Assembly (NCBI GenBank): GCA_965262505.1
Contig: CBDHFM010000030.1
Coordinates: forward strand, 2,604,001 to 2,668,000
Direction: 5' to 3'
DNA: 64,000 bases
Origin: JACPPO01 sp965262505
Lineage (GTDB): Bacteria > Acidobacteriota > Vicinamibacteria > Vicinamibacterales > UBA2999
The notes below the pieces were generated by a model, which saw nothing but the letters and a program-made list of their open reading frames with translations, did no database searches and had not been told where the DNA came from. The translations under genes were made by a program, and so were the position numbers. Every line of letters starts with the position of its first letter. Position 1 is the first letter of the stretch. This document shows positions 8,417-14,387 of this stretch, in pieces.

Positions 8417-9832
8417 ATGTCAGAGCCGCGGGGCCATTGGCGTTCGAACACCGGCTTCATTCTCGCCGCGACCGGGAGCGCGATCGGCCTCGGCAACCTG
8501 TGGAAGTTCCCGTTCATCACGTGGGAGAACAACGGCGGGGCCTTCGTCCTCGTGTACCTCGTGTGCATCGCCGCCGTGGGCCTGCCCATCATGATGGCCG
8601 AACTACTGATCGGGCGGTCGACGCAGAAGAGCGTGGTCGGGGCGCTCAAGGAGGCCATCGGGCCGGCGTGGGGCATCGTTGGCCTCTGGGGCGTGCTCTG
8701 CGGCTTTCTGCTGCTCAGCTACTACACGGTGATCGCGGGCTGGTCGCTCTTCTACTTCGCCACGTCCGCGGGCTGGCTGGTCGGTGGATTCCCGGCGGGC
8801 GCCTCGATGGGCGAGCTGTTCGGTGAGCAGTCGGCCAATGGCGGCCTGCAGCTTGGATTGTCTCTCGGGTTCAGCATCGCCACGGTCTCGGTCGTCTACT
8901 TCGGCGTCCAAAAGGGCATCGAGCGCATCGCGCGTGTCTTCCTGCCGATCCTCTTCGGGATCCTCGTCTTGCTGCTCGTCTCCGCCTTGGGGATGGCCGG
9001 GGCCGGCGAGGCGCTCGGATTCATCTTCCGGCCGAGCTTCGGCGAGTTGGATGGAGGGAGCGTTCTCGAGGCGCTGGGCCACGCGTTCTTCACGCTCTCG
9101 CTCGGTATGGGCGCGATGGTGACATACGGCTCATACATCGCGAAGCATCAGTCGATCGTGAAAGCCTCGGCGATCATCGTCGTGCTCGATACGCTGATCG
9201 CACTCGTGGCCACGGTGATCATGTTCTCGGTGATCTTCAGTGTGCCGGGGATGGACGAGCAGATCAGCGGCACCGGCACTGTGGGGATGCTCTTCATCTC
9301 GCTGCCGCAGCTGTTCTTCACCGAGGTCCCGTTCGGGGCATTCCTGGGGCCACTCTTCTACGTGCTGGTGGCGCTCGCGGCGCTCACCTCGACGATGTCG
9401 CTGCTGGAAGTGGTCGCCGCCTACGTGATCGACGAACACCACATGCCGCGCGCCAAGGCGACGCTGCTGTGTGGCGGCGCGGTGTTCGCCTTCACGGTCC
9501 TCGCCGCGTTGTCGTTCGGGGGTGTCGGCGCGATCACCGAGCTCCAATTCGGCGGCGCGCTCGGCCAGATACTCTTCGGCGGCAAGGCGAGCTGGTTCGG
9601 CATGGTCGACCACTTCGTGTCGAACTGGATGCTGCCGACCGGGGGCTTCGCGATCACGATCGCGGCGGGCTGGTTCCTGACGCGCGAGTACACCGAGCGG
9701 GAACTCGTGGATGGGACAGAGCCTGGTTGGTTCAGCTATGGGACGTGGCGGTTCTTCATCCAGTTCGTGTCGCCGCTGGCCGTGGCGGCGATCATCATTG
9801 CGGTCCTCTTCTTCGGGGTGGACTTCAGCTAG
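8417..9832 (+). CDS. sodium-dependent transporter of the neurotransmitter:sodium symporter (SNF) family
   Basis: A 471-residue inner-membrane symporter starting at ATG 8417 with AGGAG 8 bases upstream (GATAGGAGCACGACAC). TM1 carries the family hallmark GSAIGLGNLWKFPFITWENN followed by GGAFVLVYL, which binds Na+ and substrate. About 11-12 hydrophobic segments follow (LLLSYYTVIAGWSLFYF, VSLPQLFFTEVPFG region, the last AVAAIIIAVLFFGVDF). Prokaryotic members of this size (LeuT/MhsT type) move amino acids with Na+; the substrate cannot be predicted here. It stands alone between the IS5 remnant and a truncated gene. Confidence 0.92.
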   Translation: MSEPRGHWRSNTGFILAATGSAIGLGNLWKFPFITWENNGGAFVLVYLVCIAAVGLPIMMAELLIGRSTQKSVVGALKEAIGPAWGIVGLWGVLCGFLLLSYYTVIAGWSLFYFATSAGWLVGGFPAGASMGELFGEQSANGGLQLGLSLGFSIATVSVVYFGVQKGIERIARVFLPILFGILVLLLVSALGMAGAGEALGFIFRPSFGELDGGSVLEALGHAFFTLSLGMGAMVTYGSYIAKHQSIVKASAIIVVLDTLIALVATVIMFSVIFSVPGMDEQISGTGTVGMLFISLPQLFFTEVPFGAFLGPLFYVLVALAALTSTMSLLEVVAAYVIDEHHMPRAKATLLCGGAVFAFTVLAALSFGGVGAITELQFGGALGQILFGGKASWFGMVDHFVSNWMLPTGGFAITIAAGWFLTREYTERELVDGTEPGWFSYGTWRFFIQFVSPLAVAAIIIAVLFFGVDFS

Positions 9833-9928
9833 GTGTGGAACCTCAACAGGTTGTCCCCTGTCAGCCCGATTCGACTGATGGGCGGCTCAACACGTGGACG
9901 TCGAGCCACGCCGTTTGAGAGCTCATAC

Positions 9929-10093
9929 ATGAGAGTCTACAGCGCGCCGGTTCTCGCCCAGGTCACGCACATCAAGCACGTCCTCGAGACGCACGGCATC
10001 GAGTGTCACCTCCAGGGCGAGTACCAGAGGCGAGGGACGGAACCGCGTGCGACACCCTGTCGATTCTTTCGCTCGACGTCTGCAAGACTATAG
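9929..10093 (+). pseudogene. DUF2007-like signal-transducing domain, truncated
   Basis: From ATG 9929 the frame begins MRVYSAPVLAQVTHIKHVLE then THGIECHLQGEYQRRG. This is the usual first half of the small DUF2007 protein (first strand, then the helix of VKHLLEAHGI type). After about 36 residues the similarity ends and the frame runs into unrelated sequence that leads to the first palindrome repeat. The usual second half, near 30 more residues with a conserved Trp, is missing. It is read as a gene cut at the edge of the accessory region. Confidence 0.5.
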
Positions 10094-10150
10094 AATCAGA
10101 TACGGGATACGACACACGGAGGTGCTTGCCGGAAGGCGCCATCACCCGTG

Positions 10151-10232
10151 TGTCGCAAACGGCCGTTTGCGACACATGCTCATCGGCTACGGCCGCGTCT
10201 CAAAAGCGGACGAGGCCGAAAGCCCCCCCTGA
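10151..10232 (+). repeat. palindrome/resolvase repeat, copy 1
   Basis: Palindrome 10151-10174 is the perfect 24-bp form TGTCGCAAACGG + CCGTTTGCGACA. One base later ATG 10176 opens a resolvase start, MLIGYGRVSKADEAESPP, with the YARVS catalytic-serine motif altered to YGRVS, then a stop at 10230. This is the leftmost copy of the array; none is seen in 1-10,150. Confidence 0.85.
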
Positions 10233-10326
10233 ATCACCGCCACGCTCATGCTCATCCGCCGTCTGCAGCATAGCGCCCCTCGCGCTCGATGTACTCATTC
10301 TTGGCGCGGGTTGTGAGGTTACCAAT

Positions 10327-10386
10327 AGTCATTTTAAATGACTTTAAGTCAGTAATATTGACAATTCATGGGGCGCGTGTCATAAT
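10327..10386 (+). promoter_or_regulatory. sigma70-type promoter and operator-like palindromes of the retron operon
   Basis: TTGACA at 10358-10363 and CATAAT at 10381-10386 are separated by exactly 17 bases, predicting a start near 10393. Just upstream lie two overlapping inverted repeats: AGTCATTT-T-AAATGACT (10327-10343) and GACTT-T-AAGTC (10340-10350). They are a plausible operator for the HTH protein of the same operon. The segment is clearly more AT-rich than its surroundings. Confidence 0.65.
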
Positions 10387-10392
10387 TCATTC

Positions 10393-10745
10393 GTGACCGT
10401 TTCGTTTCGAAACGGTGCAGCTCTTTGAATTTCGAACAGCTCTTTCTCGAAGGCCCGGGGCATTCGGGTGGGGACACGAGCGACCTCGTCAGTAGGACGA
10501 GGTCGGCCTAAAGGTGGCGCCGCAAGGCTCCACTGCGGCTGCGGTAGCAAGTTCGCCGTCGGTCGCAAGCGACACCGCTCAGGTAATTGGTAATGCAGCG
10601 AGACGCCAGCTGCTGGACCTGAAAACCTTAGTGGGCGCGTAGTCTGGCTTTGCCAGACTGCAGCCTAGGCCATCTACTTCGACTCCTCCTCAACGTGTGG
10701 ACCCATCCCTCTGGGCGCGGGGCATTGGGCCCCACTTTGGAGGAG
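10393..10745 (+). ncRNA. candidate retron msr-msd RNA region
   Basis: This 350-base gene-free leader lies between the promoter and the first small gene of a retron-type operon. It holds strong hairpins: ACCGTTTCG-TTT-CGAAACGGT at 10396-10416, CGACCTCGTC-AGTAG-GACGAGGTCG at 10481-10505, GCCGCA/TGCGGC near 10520, and AGTCTGGC-TTT-GCCAGACT at 10641-10659. Short stems with a UUU loop are typical msr features recognised by retron reverse transcriptases. A direct repeat of CAGCTCTTT follows the first hairpin. The a1/a2 flanking repeats and the branching G could not be placed, so the borders are approximate. Confidence 0.5.
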
Positions 10746-10749
10746 CGAT

Positions 10750-10983
10750 ATGAATCGAAATAAGTTCAAAGCGCTGGACGAGGCAATTGCGAACCTGTCA
10801 CGGTTGCTGCAGTCTGGGGAGTCGAAGCTGGCTCGCGACAGGAGGTTTTGCGAAGCACTTCGGGAACTCAAGAACTACCGCAGGTCGGGCAAGCGGCCGT
10901 CACGGCATATTTACCGGGCGATCGATCTGATCTGTCGGGTTGTTTGCGAGACACTCCTGAAGAGCGACAAGGAAACACGATGA
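10750..10983 (+). CDS. 77-residue helical protein in the retron operon
   Basis: Starts at ATG 10750 with GGAGGAG five bases upstream. The sequence is almost entirely helical and basic (MNRNKFKALDEAIANLSRLL, RDRRFCEALRELKNYRRSGK, IYRAIDLICRVVCETLLKS). No domain is recognised. It is the first gene after the putative retron RNA and is followed at 39 bases by the HTH gene, all on the same strand. It could be an accessory or toxin-like component, but nothing in the sequence proves that. Confidence 0.6.
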   Translation: MNRNKFKALDEAIANLSRLLQSGESKLARDRRFCEALRELKNYRRSGKRPSRHIYRAIDLICRVVCETLLKSDKETR

Positions 10984-11021
10984 GCAAGGTGGCCTTTTAA
11001 CTGCTTTTGAGCTTTTATTCA

Positions 11022-11354
11022 ATGAACTACGGAAAGGCAATCAAGATCGTCCGAACGGCACACGGCCTAACCCAGGCCGAGTTAACGGAACGTCTCAGCA
11101 TCGGCCCTAGTCACCTTTCGTTAATTGAGGCTGGCCGTCGTCAACCAAGCCTCAGAGTCCTGGATGAGATCTCGGTCGCCCTAGGCGTGCCACCGCACCT
11201 CCTGACGTTGCTCTCATCTGGCCCTGAGGAAGTCGAAGCACACGCCGACCAGAAGCAGATAGCTGAGCTGGCGCGATCATTGCTCGGTGTTCTCGTGTCA
11301 TCCGAACGTCAACCCACCTTACCTACGCTGTCATTGGCGAAGAAGAAGGTGTGA
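11022..11354 (+). CDS. XRE-family helix-turn-helix protein, retron-associated
   Basis: 110 residues from ATG 11022 (a TTG at 11007 is possible). The Cro/C1-type HTH covers about residues 5-60: IKIVRTAHGLTQAELTERLS then IGPSHLSLIEAGRRQPSLRV. A longer C-terminal tail (QKQIAELARSLLGVLVSSER) follows. Its TGA at 11352-11354 is one base from the GTG start of the reverse transcriptase, so the two are translationally coupled. Some retron classes carry an HTH accessory protein. Here it could either repress the operon through the palindromes at 10327-10350 or act as part of the effector. Confidence 0.8.
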   Translation: MNYGKAIKIVRTAHGLTQAELTERLSIGPSHLSLIEAGRRQPSLRVLDEISVALGVPPHLLTLLSSGPEEVEAHADQKQIAELARSLLGVLVSSERQPTLPTLSLAKKKV

Positions 11355-11355
11355 T

Positions 11356-12291
11356 GTGTCGACTAGGGAGAGGCATTCCGAGCGCTGGCTGGCCAGGGAA
11401 CTCGGAGTGCCTGTCTCTGAACTGCAGCGACTCGCCACTGACCCAGATGAGTCGCAGTACCAGCCCTTCTTGAAGTCCAAGCCTGGCCGGAAGGACAGGC
11501 CGATCGATAACCCGAAGGGTGATCTCAAGGCCGTACAACGGCGCATCAGGGATCGAATTCTCGTCAATCGGCCGTTGCCTGAGTGGATGCACGGCTGCGT
11601 CAAGGGTCGTTCTCCGATGACGAACGCCACGATTCATCAGCATGAATCACACATGGCCCAGGTGGACGTCAAAGGATTCTTCCCGGCAGTCACGAACGCC
11701 ATGGTGTACACGCTCTTCCGGCAGATGGGTATGGGCCCGAGTCTCGCTGGGCTACTCACCAGGCTGACGACGCGCCGTGGACACCTTCCCCAGGGCGCGC
11801 CGACGAGCGACCGGCTTGCAAACTTGCACCTTGCAACTGCAGCAAAGCGCCTCGAAACAATTGCAAATGAGCATGGGCTGAGGCTATCAGCCTACGTAGA
11901 CGATCTGACGCTTTCTGGGATCGGCTCTCACAACGCGATCGGCCCGGTCATCAATGCACTTAAGGAGGTGGGCCTCGCCGTGAGCCACAAGAAATGCGGC
12001 AACGCTGGGGCCCGTGTGCCGAGAGTCGTGACTGGATACGTCACGAACGGCCGTCGCTGTCCGAGTGTCAGCCGCAAGGCGCGCGGCAAGATCCGAGCAG
12101 CTGTCCACAAGCTGATCTGTGCGAAGCGATCCGGGCAAGATGCTGCAGTTTTGGAGCGATCTGTCCATGGCCAGATCGTCCACCTCGCGAGAACCAACAA
12201 GGGTTCAGCAGCGAGACTTTACCGCCAGCTGTTCAAGGCCGGCATCGATCTGAGTTGGGTTTGTGAGGCTGTCCACGCGCGATCGGCGTGA
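11356..12291 (+). CDS. retron-type reverse transcriptase
   Basis: 311 residues from GTG 11356 (AGAAGG upstream, coupled to the HTH stop); the upstream open frame is not homologous. RT motifs in order: DRPIDNPKGDLKAVQRRI, the retron-specific NAxxH motif (SPMTNATIHQHES), VDVKGFFPAVTNAM (RT3 with catalytic Asp), GHLPQGAPTSDRLANLHL (RT4), LSAYVDDLTLSG (YVDD active site), VSHKKCGN and VTGYVTNGR (the retron VTG motif). These separate it from group II intron and DGR enzymes. It would copy the msd part of the adjacent RNA into msDNA. No lesion is seen. Confidence 0.9.
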   Translation: MSTRERHSERWLARELGVPVSELQRLATDPDESQYQPFLKSKPGRKDRPIDNPKGDLKAVQRRIRDRILVNRPLPEWMHGCVKGRSPMTNATIHQHESHMAQVDVKGFFPAVTNAMVYTLFRQMGMGPSLAGLLTRLTTRRGHLPQGAPTSDRLANLHLATAAKRLETIANEHGLRLSAYVDDLTLSGIGSHNAIGPVINALKEVGLAVSHKKCGNAGARVPRVVTGYVTNGRRCPSVSRKARGKIRAAVHKLICAKRSGQDAAVLERSVHGQIVHLARTNKGSAARLYRQLFKAGIDLSWVCEAVHARSA

Positions 12292-12355
12292 GAACTACCG
12301 GCCAAGGGAGACGCGAGTCTGGGAGTCGTGAGCGAATTCACTCGTTGTGAGGAAA

Positions 12356-12691
12356 ATGTCAGAACCTTCGGATCAATTTCCAGACCTTGAACTCGACAGG
12401 GCGAGCATTTGCAGGTTTAACAGCGTCCCACACCGCTCCCTTTCTGTCCTAGCGCTTCACGATACTCAGCCGCGTCTCTTTGACTGGTCGACGCACCACT
12501 TCAAGGCAAAAGACCTCGAGAACGGTTTGGGTCATGTGTTGATCTACACCCACCGTGCCTTCATTGCCAATAAGAGCAAAGACATCAAGCCTCTCAAGTT
12601 GCTCGTCACGAGCAACGAACTGTCGCGTGTACGAGACCAACTCCAAGAGCGAAAACGACTATCCAGAACAAAGCCGCCGCCAGGTGTGTGA
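12356..12691 (+). CDS. 112-residue protein of unknown function, last gene of the retron operon
   Basis: Starts at ATG 12356 with GTGAGG just upstream (a GTG at 12347 is an alternative), 64 bases after the reverse transcriptase and on the same strand. The sequence (ICRFNSVPHRSLSVLALHDT, then LENGLGHVLIYTHRAFIANK and LKLLVTSNELSRVRDQLQER) gives no recognisable domain. Position suggests it belongs to the retron cassette and might be an effector. After its stop comes about 215 bases without a gene, then repeat copy 2. Confidence 0.5.
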   Translation: MSEPSDQFPDLELDRASICRFNSVPHRSLSVLALHDTQPRLFDWSTHHFKAKDLENGLGHVLIYTHRAFIANKSKDIKPLKLLVTSNELSRVRDQLQERKRLSRTKPPPGV

Positions 12692-12905
12692 GGGCCCGGC
12701 GGCGCCGTGGACGCACCAGGCGTGTGGCGGCTACTCCCGGCCATTTTTCGGATGGGCGTTGCTATCCCAGCAGCCGTCTTTCTGGAAAAACATGAGTGAA
12801 AACGGTTGGTGTGGTGCCGCTCCCACCACCCAGACCATTAATGCCGGGTCGAAATGTTTTTCGCCTTTTGGGTAGGCACCTGCATCGCATCGGCCATCGC
12901 TCGTG

Positions 12906-13145
12906 TGTCGCAAACGACCGTTTGCGACAGGCGGATCGGCGACGCCAGCGTCTCAACGTCGGATGCCTCCCAAGTCGCTGGACCTGCAGCGTGACGCCCT
13001 TCCCTCGGGCTAAGGGCATCGACGACGCGGCCCACCCCTACCACGACGTCACGTCCGGCGTACGCGCAGACCGGCTCTGGACTCGGCAGCTGCGTGCGCG
13101 TCCTGAGGAAGGGCGACGTGTTTGTGGGCTGGAAACTCGACCGGC
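12906..13145 (+). repeat. palindrome/resolvase repeat, copy 2 (long, decayed)
   Basis: Palindrome 12906-12929 with core CGACCG. The resolvase start codon is AGG instead of ATG, and the coding remnant is frameshifted. It can still be followed farther than in most copies: the segments 'SLDLQRDA', 'DDAAHPYHDVTSGVRADR' and 'LRKGDVFVGWKLDR' appear in different frames up to about 13145. They correspond to roughly the first 75 residues of a Tn3-type resolvase. HigBA cargo begins directly after. About 200 bases upstream (12692-12905) show no gene. Confidence 0.8.
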
Positions 13146-13233
13146 CAGCCGGCTGCGCTCGCCGCTGGCCTGGTGGTCGTCTGTTGCTCATCGAAGCTGG
13201 TGTTCCGGCTCGCGGGCGGCGCAGACCAACAAC

Positions 13234-13268
13234 TTGCAACGCGAAGCGTTGCACTCAATAATGGGCCA
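13234..13268 (+). promoter_or_regulatory. higBA promoter with embedded operator palindrome
   Basis: TTGCAA at 13234-13239, a 17-base spacer and AATAAT at 13257-13262 put the transcript start at the GTG of higB (13269), implying a leaderless message. The spacer and -35 box are covered by a perfect inverted repeat GCAACGC-GAA-GCGTTGC (13236-13252), a good candidate for HigA binding and autorepression. Confidence 0.6.
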
Positions 13269-13541
13269 GTGCGGATAGCGCACGCGGGATTGAGACGCTT
13301 GTTCGAGCGCGGTGACAGCCGCCGGTTGAACCCAGTCCATGTGCGGCGCATCCGGCGCGTGCTGGCGGATCTAGCCGTCGCGTCTTCTCCGACAGACCTG
13401 GATCAACCAGGCTACCGGCTGCATCCGTTGCAGGGTGACAGGCGTGGCCTCTGGAGTGTGCGCGTCTCGGGAAACTGGAGAATCGTCTTTGGCTTCGCCG
13501 ATGGCGAAGCGGTGGACGTGGACCTGATCGACTACCACTAG
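13269..13541 (+). CDS. higB: HigB/RelE-type toxin
   Basis: 90 residues from GTG 13269, chosen because homology begins at VRIAHAGLRRLFERGDSRR; the frame is open further upstream but that part is not homologous. It has the HigB core PVHVRRIRRVLADLAVASS, LDQPGYRLHPLQGDRRG, LWSVRVSGNWRIVFGF and DVDLIDYH. Toxins of this family cleave mRNA in the ribosome. The toxin precedes the antitoxin, as usual for hig loci, with 11 bases between. The sequence looks complete. Confidence 0.9.
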   Translation: MRIAHAGLRRLFERGDSRRLNPVHVRRIRRVLADLAVASSPTDLDQPGYRLHPLQGDRRGLWSVRVSGNWRIVFGFADGEAVDVDLIDYH

Positions 13542-13552
13542 GGGAAGCATTC

Positions 13553-13819
13553 ATGCCTATGTACGACCCACCACATCCCGGCGAGATGATCCGAGACATC
13601 CTGGAAGATGAAGAGGTCGGCTGGAGTGTGACGGAGTGTGCCCAGCGCCTCGACGTGGCGCGGAACACATTGTCGCGGCTACTCAACGGACGTCTCGGAA
13701 TCTCGCCACGAATGGCGCTGGCGCTGGAAAAAATAGGGTGGAGCAATGCGGATCACTGGATGCGTCTTCAGGCGGCGTATGACTTGGCGCAGGAGAGGCG
13801 CAAGCAGGCGGCTGCGTGA
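13553..13819 (+). CDS. higA: HigA antitoxin (XRE family)
   Basis: 88 residues from ATG 13553, preceded by AGGGGAAG. It starts with the family signature PMYDPPHPGEMIRDILED followed by an HTH (SVTECAQRLDVARNTLSRLL, NGRLGISPRMALALEKIGWS) and a helical tail that contacts the toxin. It would neutralise HigB and repress the promoter through the palindrome at 13236-13252. This toxin-antitoxin pair is the only cargo between repeat copies 2 and 3, a typical stabilising cassette. Confidence 0.92.
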   Translation: MPMYDPPHPGEMIRDILEDEEVGWSVTECAQRLDVARNTLSRLLNGRLGISPRMALALEKIGWSNADHWMRLQAAYDLAQERRKQAAA

Positions 13820-13988
13820 ACGAGGGTTCTCATCACAATGCCGACCTATTCTTCGTCTTCGTCTTCGTCCGTGCTACTTGCCTTCATCCAGTCGGCGAAT
13901 GCCGCTCGACTCTTGACAACCGCTCTCGCGTAGGCGTACGCGAAGTGGGGAGGCGTGCTACGAACAGTCCTCGTCCCTCGTCCGCATG

Positions 13989-14018
13989 TATCGCAAACGA
14001 CCGTTTACGACACATGCG
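13989..14018 (+). repeat. palindrome/resolvase repeat, copy 3 (shortest)
   Basis: Palindrome at 13989-14012 with the left end changed from TGTCGC to TATCGC. The resolvase part is only ATGCG before unrelated sequence begins. The segment 13820-13988 upstream holds a TTCTTCGTCTTCGTC microsatellite and nothing else recognised. Confidence 0.75.
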
Positions 14019-14090
14019 ACCAGGCGACTCGTTCTCGATGATTGCAACTGCATGACCAGTGTGGTCTTGCCGGACACGAGCGAGTAGCCC

Positions 14091-14306
14091 GTGTTCGAGC
14101 GCATCCTGGCGTCGTTGCACGACGCCATGCTCGACGATACCCACTGGCCGGCCACCTCGGCTCTGATTGACGAGGCCTGCGGCCTGACGGGCAATGCCCT
14201 CCTGGTCGGCGAAGGTCCGCAGGACGCCCACGCGCCGCTTCTGGACCGCGATCGGTACGGGCGCAGAGGCGGCGAATCGGGCCGAGCCACGCTGAGCTAC
14301 CCATAG
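14091..14306 (+). pseudogene. N-terminal remnant of a LuxR-family regulator
   Basis: From a GTG at 14091 the frame reads MFERILASLHDAMLDDTHWP, ATSALIDEACGLTGNALLVG, EG. This resembles the N-terminus of LuxR-type regulators common in these genomes. Similarity stops after about 43 residues; the C-terminal HTH is missing. It lies between repeat copy 3 and a TonB receptor gene and is probably not functional. Confidence 0.45.
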
Positions 14307-14387
14307 AGCGCCTTTGTGAGTCGGCGAGCCAGAGGGACACCCAGAGGCCGAGAGCCTAGGCTCGCTTCGGAGGAGGAGGGTTCGGGA

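Noticed and set aside
11356..12291. Reverse transcriptase as part of a group II intron or diversity-generating retroelement
   Set aside because: There is no maturase or intron RNA domain, no template/variable repeat pair, and the protein carries retron-specific NAxxH and VTG motifs.
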